Shown here in pieces: positions 11,443 to 19,815 of a stretch of DNA of 64,000 nt; position 1 is the first letter of the stretch, and each line of letters opens with the position of its first letter. The position numbers were made by a program, and so were the translations under genes. This DNA is from Ustilago trichophora. Its lineage: Eukaryota; Basidiomycota; Ustilaginomycetes; Ustilaginales; Ustilaginaceae. The notes under the pieces are model-generated. The model saw nothing but the letters and a program-made list of their open reading frames with translations. It searched no databases and was not told where the DNA came from. The stretch lies in NCBI GenBank assembly GCA_900323505.1, contig OOIN01000003.1, positions 744,001 to 808,000 of the forward strand, in the 5' to 3' direction.

Positions 11443-11711
11443 ATGGTCCGTGGAAAGGAGCTGTCAAGCAATCAACAAGCTCAAATAACTGTATTGTGGG
11501 GTATGGGAATGTCATATGACCAAATTGCTGGAACCATTGGCTGCTCCAAGACTATGGTTTACAATACGGTCTGGGACTTCCAACAGTGCAGTCACCATGC
11601 TTCTGCTGCACAATCAGGCTGCCTGCCAAAGTGGACAGCTTGGCATTGTTGACACTTCATCTGGGGAACCTTAAAAACCCTTTTTTAAGTTGGCAAGAGC
11701 TGTCAGCGGTG
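11443..11711 (+). mobile_element. Decayed Tc1/mariner-like transposase N-terminal fragment
   Basis: From the ATG at 11443 the frame encodes a helix-turn-helix region of the Tc1 type (NQQAQI ... YDQIAGTIGCSKTMVYNTV), then a stretch resembling the family's serine-glycine-rich linker and second helix. A TGA at 11650-11652 closes the frame. The same frame then continues with coding-like sequence (about GTLKNPFLSWQEL) up to the LTR-like repeat at 11712. The TGA and several Trp/Cys codons sit where Arg would be expected and each is one C-to-T step from a CGN codon. No DDE catalytic region is present, so the fragment is non-autonomous and dead. The family assignment rests on pattern memory only. Confidence 0.6.
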
Positions 11712-11980
11712 TGTTACAGGACACAAGTCCCAGTTCGAGAAAGACGTGTACTTGGTTCTCGAACTCAATTTGGGTTTGAGAAATCGGTATGTTGAATTCT
11801 CAAACTCAGGAAGCGATGACGGGAAAGCACGAATCAACTGGTCTTGAGTAGTGCAACTTGGTGGTATTGAAGGGCATGGTGCTCGACACCATCGGTGATG
11901 GCGAGCAGGCCTTGATGGTTCGATAGGAGAGCCACATGTGCAAGTCGCATGCTGGCAGGAGGCCCGAGCTCAGTACACAC
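11712..11980. repeat. LTR-like direct repeat, copy 1 (269 bp)
   Basis: This matches 12376-12602 over its whole length, starting TGTTACAGG and ending GTACACAC. It carries an extra 42 bp that looks like a local duplication, because the motif TCTCRAACTCA occurs on both sides. Nearly all other differences are transitions. Eight of them are CpG sites kept in copy 2 and lost in copy 1. Read on the minus strand, the unit begins TG and ends CA, as LTRs do. It directly abuts the transposase fragment on its left. Confidence 0.75.
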
Positions 11981-12032
11981 GGCCTGCGCTGCGGGTCCTG
12001 GGCTCTGGATGGCGCCACTGCCGGTGCTGCTC

Positions 12033-12377
12033 TCAAGCGCGCTGGTGTTGGCTGCTGGCCAGGGCTGGATCCAAGGCGTTGTTGTAGGAGTCTGGCCTTC
12101 TCGAAGGACCAGGCTCAGATCGGATCGCGACCTCATCAGAGCCGGCGCCGCTCTTGACAAACTCAAAAGAGGGGTCTCTGCCCCATTGTGCCGGCGCGCG
12201 CATGACGTTGACTTGCAGGTTGGCTTTGGTGGGTGGGATATTGTCTTGGACATTGTCAACGGCAGCAGGGAAGAGGTTCTTGAACCTCTCGGCAACAATG
12301 AAACGGTGGACGGTGGATGGGATGGGCTCAACAAGGGCTGGATTGCTGGGAATGGTGGCTCGGGGAGGACGGAGGTG
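12033..12377 (-). pseudogene. Anonymous coding fragment between the LTR-like repeats (gag-like?)
   Basis: On the minus strand the frame from 12377 down to a TGA at 12033-12035 is open for 114 codons and has no ATG near its start. Its translation looks like a real protein, with balanced composition and motifs such as HRFIVAERFKNLFP and MRAPAQWGRDPSFEF. It fills almost exactly the interval between the two direct repeats. I do not recognise the family. Position suggests the internal (gag) part of a small LTR-type element, but a captured host fragment is equally possible. Confidence 0.45.
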
Positions 12378-12602
12378 TTACAGGACACAAGTCCCAGTTC
12401 GAGAAAGACGCGTACTTGGCTCTCGAACTCAGGAAGCGATGCCGGGAAAGCGCAAATCGACTGGTCTCGAGTAGTGCAACTCGGTGGTATCGAAGGGCAT
12501 GGTGCTCGACACCATCTGGGATGGCGAGCAGGCCTGATGGTTCGATAGGAGAGCCGCATGTGCGAGTCGCATGCTGGCAGGAGGCCCGAGCTTGGTACAC
12601 AC
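12376..12602. repeat. LTR-like direct repeat, copy 2 (227 bp)
   Basis: This is the less decayed partner of 11712-11980, in the same orientation, with starts 664 bp apart. It keeps the CpG dinucleotides that are TpG or CpA in copy 1. To its right lies a TATATATA-type box (about 12638) and about 350 bp of LTR-like or promoter-like sequence. The true repeat unit could therefore be a longer plus-oriented LTR, of which copy 1 is a truncation. I found no clear target-site duplication. Confidence 0.7.
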
Positions 12603-13295
12603 GCAGGTCGAGTGCACTCAGCTTGGGCCGAACGGTTATATATACTCATTCTTCACTCGCAGTGTGATGAGCGGAGCTCATCCACTCTACTCTTTACTTT
12701 CGTTATATCAAGAATACCTCTCAGTTGCGCTTTGTAAGCACTCTCAGTTGTACCGATTGCAATAGCAGGGCTTTGCAATCCTTTCACAGTCTGTGCTCGT
12801 CCTCAGTACAGGAGAGCCTGTCTTTGAATCTCGTCAGCACCTACACTGACGCTGCGACACCTCAATCGCAGCCGGAACCTCAACCGGGGCCTGGAACCTC
12901 AACCAGTCCATATACAGCAAGGCCGCTCCACGGCTAAGACCACTGGAGAGCACCAAGAACACTCGTGCTTGATCCTAGTGGTTGGTCATATAGCTTTACT
13001 CCAACGGGTAAGCCCATCATGCCGTATTGCCTCTGAACGGAGTGTTCACAGGAGTTAGTCAAGCTCGAAGATCTCAGTAGGGCCTTTCTCGAAGTCGGAG
13101 TGATGTTGAGAGAGCACCGGTCTCATTCTCGGATTCGGGTATCCACGTAGTGGGTGAGAACGGGCAACGCAAGGCACACGTCTAAGTCGCATTTCGAGAA
13201 TCACCATAGGTTCATTCTCGAACTCACCCTCATCTCGAGGAAACCCAGTGCTAGATATCCGAGCTCAGGCACACGACCCCTGACAGGAGGATGGT
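12603..13295. other. Non-coding stretch with TATA box and small imperfect repeats
   Basis: No gene is supported. Features seen are a TATATATA-type box near 12638, a short tandem motif (GGAACCTCAACC, twice at about 12874-12905), and repeated CTCATTCTCG/TTCATTCTCG motifs at about 13120-13220. It is probably mobile-element DNA connected to the LTR-like repeats on its left. Confidence 0.4.
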
Positions 13296-14907
13296 TCAAA
13301 TACTTTGGGCATTGTGGTTGTCTTGCTCTTCGATATGCTTATCAATCTCGGTGGTCATGTTGTCCAACTCCTGCGACAGCCAAGGCACTCGAATTGCAAT
13401 ACCGACATTCCTTGAACAACGTACAACGGCGGATTCCTCCCACATCGTAAGTACCTCCTCTTCCCCAGCTGTCTCGTCTTCTGACATGGCTTCCAATGGC
13501 AGGAAGTCATGGTCTCTGTACTTGTTGCAAAGATCCAGGTTCTCCTGCCATGCCTTCTTCTGTGCATTCCACTTGTTTTGTCGACGCTGACACCTTCTCT
13601 TCTTTCTCAATCTTTCCTCCTTTTCTTCTGGCGTTTGTTTTTGTTGTTCTTTGTAGGATCTCAACATTTGTTGCAAGGACCTATTACAGACCTGGATCGC
13701 CATCACACCATCAAGACTATCGATGTACAGCTTTGTTGGCAAGTCTTCTCGCAGCTCTGCCGATGCGAGGTAGTGTCAGACGATTGGTGAGTTCCCTCCG
13801 AGTGTCAAGCGGTCAGACCAGTTACATCGGAGCAAGGTACGTCCTTTGGCGGTGGTGGGAGGCGGGTTGACATAGTCGGGGAGGGGGTTGGTGCTGCCAA
13901 TGCCCATTGCTCCGTGGATCCACATGGTGAATGCGCAATGGAGAGTGTTGTGGGCCTTTTCACCACCTCCTCCTCGACGCGTGGGAGATGATGATGGTGT
14001 TTGGGGGGCTACTTGCGCTGTTGTGGGTCGAGCCGCACAAGATCCAGTGCCTGCCGCTGGATCAAGTGATGCTTGGCCCATGACTTGCTGCATGGCTTGC
14101 TCGAGCGCCGTAAGTCGAGCACCAACTGCGTCCCCTTTGGCTGGGCTTGCCTGGTTGGGGACAGCAACTATCTCAAGCTGAGCCCGCAGCTCGTCGACCA
14201 TGCCCCTCACCTCGCTGAGCCCGGCCCTCAGGTTGACAATCTCTATGGCGCACAAGGATAATGTCTTGTAAGTATTGCATCTGGGTTTTGTTGTTGCGCG
14301 GCTTCCTGTACCTTGCAAGCTGCTTGTTGCTACTGAACTTGTACTTCTCTTCTCTGCAGCGCAAAGGAAATCCGATCCTTGGTGACCAGCTCAACATCGG
14401 GTTGCTGGAGCAAGACATCGAGCCCCTGCTCCTCGATATGGAGCACTTTGGCAAGGTAAGCAAGGACGGGGTGGATTGGAGCTGGTGGTGGCGACTGCTT
14501 CCTGTTTTGTTTCTGGTGGCGAGGGACTTGACAACTTGTTCCAAGTTGTTGACCCGCTGCTGGAGCATAGCATTGGTCACCGTGCTGCGACGATGGGCTC
14601 GAGCTGTGGTGGTGCCGGTGTTTGCGAGGGTAATAGTATGCTGACTTCCCTCTTCTTCCCTTCTCTGGCTTTGCTGTGTCTCGTCCTCCCCAACTTGCGA
14701 TGGTGCGGATGCATGTGCCACCACCGTTGTACTATTGCTTGCACCAATGCTTGTGATTCGATCCACCAACGGTTCTTCCTCTGCCGCAACGCTGTCCAGC
14801 TTGATCCTGGCCTGGCTTTCGGATTCCTTGCGCTCTGCAATTCGGACTCTCTTTGTCAGCTCTCTGCCTTTGGTGGTAGGCTTCTTCCTAGTTTGACGCA
14901 ACGACAT
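13296..14907 (-). pseudogene. Broken coiled-coil, basic-region gene of probable mobile-element origin
   Basis: A real ATG at 14907 starts a charged, coiled-coil-like protein (heptads around QQRVNNLEQVV). Coding character then shifts frame near 14491-14520 and continues with a segment around HPVLAYLAKVLHIEEQ. That frame meets a TAG at 14330-14332 and shifts again near 14255-14290 into a second coiled coil (RAGLSEVRGMVDELRAQLE). It reads on to a TGA at 13776-13778 and, in the same frame, resumes to a stop at 13296 through a Lys/Arg-rich block, a MSEDE motif and a final helix (PWLSQELDNM). Both stops are single C-to-T changes from CAG or CGA. Stitched together this would be a protein of more than 500 residues. 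I do not know the family. The pattern of a basic block, an MS-DE motif and a PW-EL helix recalls anonymous proteins repeated in basidiomycete transposon-rich regions. Unrecognised introns could explain the frameshifts but not both stops. Confidence 0.55.
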
Positions 14908-16046
14908 GCTGTTGGCTGGGATTGCTGGTGATTAAGGTGAGTTGTGGATGACGTGATGCAACTGAACACTGATGGTGTCAAGCAATGCTGACCGCCGATT
15001 GCCTTGGACTCCGCCTCTTATATCTTCACTTGCTTTGCTTGGACTCGTGCTGGCCCTTCTCTGACCCCTTCTTTACTCTTGCAACATTGCTTGATACACT
15101 GACCATTTCCTTTGCTCATACCCTCTGCCATTCGACACACACGACAAGCCACTGGCATCTGTACCAGTACTTTCACACACGCATCATGGTGGCTTATCGC
15201 AGAGGGCTTGTTACATGGTGAGTTTGCATTGCAACAGGTTCTGTTGTGGCGGGCTCATGTTGCCATTGACTGCGGTCATTTGTTACACAGCCCTTATATA
15301 TATGTATTGTTTCTTTCCATTGCAATGCGACGGTGCAACGATGTGATTGGTGGCGAGCTATCTGAATGTGCCAGCATGGACTGGCTGAATAACAAGAGGT
15401 GCAGGCGGCTGACCGGGATGTGCGCAATACAGGTCAGCTGCGTCAGCCACTAATGCTGGTCTGGAACCCAACCGTCTTGGCTTTTAGAGACGCGTCACCC
15501 ACAACGCACTTGATCGGCGTCGACCCGTGTGTTGCTGCCGCACACAAACGCGAATTTTGATGTGTGTTGTTGACAGCCTCCACTCTAGCATGCAGGAAAA
15601 CAACCAGATTGTGCAGGAGGGACAGCGAGGCGGACCGAGCGAGCTTGACAGCCGCGTTGTTGAAGCTACAACGCGTCTTCTGGCTCGGTCAAAAAAGGGG
15701 TTAGCACGACTCAATGCTCCCAAAAATAATAAAAAATGCACGGGAGTCGGCGTTGACACTTTACACGAGCCATCCCATCAATGCTGCCTGCACGTTGGTC
15801 ACCATCATCATCAACAACCTCTCAGCTCACTACTGCACGGTGGAACAAGCTGCAACGGACGGAATTCGTTTGTCCTGATGCGAGACGCTCCAGCTTTCCA
15901 TCTTGGCGCGCAACGATTGCGACCTCATTGCACGACTTGATCCCTCCGTCGCTCGTCACTTGTCCAACAATCTTGCTCGAGCAAGGTTTTCAAAACTAAA
16001 AGCAACACGCAGCTTCGAAATCGAGCGACTCCATGCCGCTAACACC
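14908..16046. other. Gene-free stretch between the island and the next gene
   Basis: No coding sequence is supported on either strand. TATATA-type boxes occur at about 15018 and 15295. The last 250 bp before 16047 should be the promoter and leader of the downstream gene. That gene's frame stays open upstream to 15903 but has no ATG there. Confidence 0.45.
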
Positions 16047-19000
16047 ATGTCCAACTCAGCCGCCCCTCATACGTCCACTCCGCCCGGATCGCTGAGCAGG
16101 CACACATCCGATCGACGAGATCAGAGCATTGGCGAACCATCAGCACAGCCCCCCGACGCTTCTCCGTCTGCTCATCGCGCCTCTTCCTCTCTGTCTACCA
16201 ACTCACCCATCGAGAGGAGAAAGCGTAGAAGTGAGATGCACGAGCGCGAGGTCAGCCAGATCCGCTCCGAATCCAGACTAGGTTTCGGTAACGATGACGA
16301 CGACGAGCCTTCCAATCAGCAGCAAGAGACTGCAGATCAGCGACATCCTTTCCCCCGCACTTCTCAGCACAAATATTCTCCACGCAAGTCCACCACACTC
16401 TCGGTCACCTCTTCCCACTACCATGAGACAGAGGCGCCCGAAGATGACCAACACTCTCCCAGGAGACAGGCCAACCTGCATGACCTCGACACAAACTCGC
16501 CCTCGACACCGATTTCCTCCAAATCTTCTCGTTACACTGGAGGTGACGAGATGCCATCAGGTTCCATGAGACGACTCGTCCGCACCACCGGTCGTACCTC
16601 AGGACGACACTCACTCGACGATCGAACCTCTCCTCGACTCGCCTCAGCAAGCCGCAGCCCAATGCCCGCCGAGTTTCGATTGCCAGACAAAGAGATTCGA
16701 CGTGCCTATCGAGCTGCTCATCAACGAAACCCTAGTGATCCCGACGATTCTGAGGGAAGCGAAGGTCGAGACGAGCTTGATCCAGCATATAAGTCTTCGG
16801 AAGTCGGTCGAGCCCCAACAGTCCGTAGCCCCGTCTCCACTCGCCGCGATAGCCTTGATGAAATCCAAGAAGAGGGCGCAAAGCACCAACCCACCAACTC
16901 TCCTACACAACATCGACGTCGCAGGTACGCCTCAGACGCGGCAGCAGACGAAAGCGCGCCACGATTGGACTACGACGGTCGTCTCGGCACCCAGGGTAGT
17001 CGCATCTCGGTCGACGCTTCTTCCGCACAACGTCATCTTTCCAGAAACTCCCAGCACAGTACGCCTTCGAGCTCTGCGCGCCGCACAACGCGCTCGTCCG
17101 AGATCGGCTCGCCCAGTGAAGAGGCTCGCGCCCGAAAGATCTCATCCACGTCGTCTAGCCGCTCTCAGAAATCTTCCAGCAGCGCCTCAGAACTCCATCG
17201 CACCGCCTCGCGCGTCAGCATGCGCAAGCAATACGGCTCCGATCTCTTCTCTGCTGCACCGCTTCCTTCTGCCCCCAACGCCCATCCTCGTTCTCACAGC
17301 CCGTCCATCAGGACTGAGCACTCTTCGTCTTTGACCAACTCTTCCGATCGCTCCCGCCCTTTCTATAGGCAGCAACGTCGCATCGATGATGCGGCCTTGG
17401 ACAGCCTTCGCAACCAGATCGAGGATTTGCACGTTGGGCGCTCCGGAGGGGAACTCGATCGACGCCACCTTCCTCCGGTGGCGATGCGAAATCAGGCTCT
17501 GCTTGGCTCTACTCGCTCGTCTCTGGACCTCAAGTCTCCGACTCTGGGCTCAGCGCGGCCGCAGTCCGTCATGGGTCTGCAGAGGACACCAAACGATGCC
17601 GTTCGCGTTCACCAACATCCATTCACAGACCCGCAACGATCTCGAGCCGACCGCAGTTGGTCGACGCCGGACCCAGGCAACTCTTCAGATGCAGCACAAC
17701 GCATCCACGAACTCGTCAGTCTTCGCGGTGGCATTCAACAGCGCCAGTCAGCTCCTCTGCGCAGCGCCACCGCTATGGACACCGCTTCTGAGAACATCGT
17801 AGCCAGCCCCATCCTCGATTCACGCGAAAGGACAGCGGCCAATGGCGATGAGCCCGCCCCCATTCGCAACCTTGCTATCCGTCTCTCGCAGTATGAAGCC
17901 CTCTACACCAAAGCACCCTCCTCCGACGCAAGTACCTCTGCTGCAGTAGGACCACACACGTCTCGCACGGTCGAGCTCATGGGCGCCATCGTCCACGGCA
18001 CATCGACCATGTGGGCAGAGCTCTCTTCCATGCATCCCATCGCCACTGAGGGGCATCTCATGGGCCGCAAAGGAGATGCCTTTACAGAGGCTTTCGGTCA
18101 GCTCGATGAAGGTCTCGCATTCGTCAACAAGCTTGTGCTTGAGCAAGCGCGTGCGATCCAAGATCTGCTCTTCCTACTTGATCGCACCGAAAAGGAGAGG
18201 CAGGCCCAGTTTAATCAGGCGCTGGTCGAGATGGGCCATTCGCCCCGTCCGTTCTCTCGCATTGGGTCTGCAACAGCAACCTCGACACCAGGAGACACCA
18301 AGTTTGCAAATGGTCCTGAAGGAAGCGGTAGTGCAGAGCGCAATGCTCACCTTCTCCGCCGAGCAACGTCTTCAGTCCGAGCCGGAAGCAGCCTGCAGAC
18401 CGACTCGCCTTCTCCTTTCGTCCGCTCTTCGCGGGGCGTTGGCAGTGCCGAACGCGGCGGCACTCTGACTGCATCCCAGATCCGGTCAATGACCTCCTTA
18501 GGTCACGCCAGCAACCATGCTCGTTCAGCTTCTGAACTTTCTCCTTCCTCCAGCGCTGCACAACGTCGACTTGACCGAGCTGCACTTCAGCTGCCAAGGG
18601 AAGGATCTCAGGATTCACCCCTTTCCTCACGTCGCAGCGTCGTCGGACGACCTTTCCCAACCAGCGACGCTACCCAGACAGCAGCTTCTGTGAGCAACAC
18701 CAGCGCTACAGGCGCTGCAACAGCACGACCAGCCCCGGCGTTCACGCCACGCCGACCCAGACTCAGCAACCCATCGGTCTCGAATGCAACGGCCTCTTTC
18801 CAACCATCAACCGTTTCAGCAGCTTCCAGCGCTGTCGCTTCGAGCCCCGAGGATAGCCTCCACAACGGGACGAGTGGTGGAGAGCAGATGGAGAGCGAGG
18901 GCAGTACTATCGGTGGCGAGCACGCAGGAGTCACAGGTGAGATGGACGAGTTCGGACGTGTGATGGCTGAACCTTTGCAGGGCGCAGACACCGTCAGATT

Positions 19001-19574
19001 GTCGTCGCGCAGTCAGCGTCGATCGGAACGTAGCCGTGAAGCAGCCACCATCCGGGGTGGACCTAGAGTCATCGATACGCTCGCCTCGCAGCTCGACACG
19101 CTCAGGAGCACCAATGGCGAGCCTGACGAGCCTCCTGTTTCTGACGCACCATACACCAGCACAGGACACTCGGCCCAACGCAGGCACACAATCAACTTTC
19201 ACACCACCGCCACTTCGCCCTCTGCAAGTCTGGCAGATGACGATGCGAATCGCTCCCCACCCAAACTTAGCCAGTATGGACTGACCAAATCGAGCAATCC
19301 TCCTCCTCGACCTCCGCGTCACATTCAGAGACCATCAGAGGAAAACATCTCCTCTCCAGGACGAAGAACGCAGCAAGGACGGAGAGAGGAACCATCTACT
19401 CCGACTTCCAGTGTCGTTGCGGATATGGGTACTCCAAGACAAGCAGATGTCCGCAGTGGATACGTTCACGACGAACAACCAGAGCCAAACACAGGTCTGG
19501 GCGCCTCGTCAGTGGTCAGGAGTCTAGGCAGAACAGCAGCACGCCGAATGAGCCGCGTTCTCGGTTCCGGTTAG
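16047..19574 (+). CDS. Large disordered Ser/Arg-rich protein of unknown function
   Basis: This 1175-residue protein starts at the first in-frame ATG (MSNSAAPH). The open frame extends 48 codons further upstream but only from a TTG. Almost the whole protein looks disordered: rich in Ser, Arg, Pro and Thr, with many RSS, SPS and RxxS motifs that would suit phosphorylation. The only region with folded character is a helical block at about residues 608-731, beginning around AIRLSQYEALYTK and ending in a charged helix (LDRTEKERQAQFNQAL). A small basic C-terminus ends in RRMSRVLGSG. I do not recognise a domain and propose no function. It is most likely a cytoplasmic or cortical regulatory or scaffold protein, as such compositions often are in fungi, but this is a guess. 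Confidence 0.8.
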   Translation: MSNSAAPHTSTPPGSLSRHTSDRRDQSIGEPSAQPPDASPSAHRASSSLSTNSPIERRKRRSEMHEREVSQIRSESRLGFGNDDDDEPSNQQQETADQRHPFPRTSQHKYSPRKSTTLSVTSSHYHETEAPEDDQHSPRRQANLHDLDTNSPSTPISSKSSRYTGGDEMPSGSMRRLVRTTGRTSGRHSLDDRTSPRLASASRSPMPAEFRLPDKEIRRAYRAAHQRNPSDPDDSEGSEGRDELDPAYKSSEVGRAPTVRSPVSTRRDSLDEIQEEGAKHQPTNSPTQHRRRRYASDAAADESAPRLDYDGRLGTQGSRISVDASSAQRHLSRNSQHSTPSSSARRTTRSSEIGSPSEEARARKISSTSSSRSQKSSSSASELHRTASRVSMRKQYGSDLFSAAPLPSAPNAHPRSHSPSIRTEHSSSLTNSSDRSRPFYRQQRRIDDAALDSLRNQIEDLHVGRSGGELDRRHLPPVAMRNQALLGSTRSSLDLKSPTLGSARPQSVMGLQRTPNDAVRVHQHPFTDPQRSRADRSWSTPDPGNSSDAAQRIHELVSLRGGIQQRQSAPLRSATAMDTASENIVASPILDSRERTAANGDEPAPIRNLAIRLSQYEALYTKAPSSDASTSAAVGPHTSRTVELMGAIVHGTSTMWAELSSMHPIATEGHLMGRKGDAFTEAFGQLDEGLAFVNKLVLEQARAIQDLLFLLDRTEKERQAQFNQALVEMGHSPRPFSRIGSATATSTPGDTKFANGPEGSGSAERNAHLLRRATSSVRAGSSLQTDSPSPFVRSSRGVGSAERGGTLTASQIRSMTSLGHASNHARSASELSPSSSAAQRRLDRAALQLPREGSQDSPLSSRRSVVGRPFPTSDATQTAASVSNTSATGAATARPAPAFTPRRPRLSNPSVSNATASFQPSTVSAASSAVASSPEDSLHNGTSGGEQMESEGSTIGGEHAGVTGEMDEFGRVMAEPLQGADTVRLSSRSQRRSERSREAATIRGGPRVIDTLASQLDTLRSTNGEPDEPPVSDAPYTSTGHSAQRRHTINFHTTATSPSASLADDDANRSPPKLSQYGLTKSSNPPPRPPRHIQRPSEENISSPGRRTQQGRREEPSTPTSSVVADMGTPRQADVRSGYVHDEQPEPNTGLGASSVVRSLGRTAARRMSRVLGSG

Positions 19575-19815
19575 GGTCAGTCCTAAAAGAAGAATCAACA
19601 CACGACTCTACGAACAATTCTCGTCTCTCTCACGATGCGCAAATGTATGATTAGTTTCGCCATGCACTGTATCAACGAAAAAGACAGCGCAGCAGTACGA
19701 TTGAATGATGCAAAGATGTGTGAGGTTGGACAAAGTGAAATGCTGAGAAGGTTGTCACTTACATGCCGCATCGATGTGGAGAGCGTGCTGTATATGATGC
19801 AAATGCTGTGAAGCT

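Noticed and set aside
13000..15225. Series of GTAAGT-like donors on the plus strand suggesting a multi-exon plus-strand gene
   Set aside because: The exons implied have poor coding character, while the minus strand reads as a coherent though broken protein.
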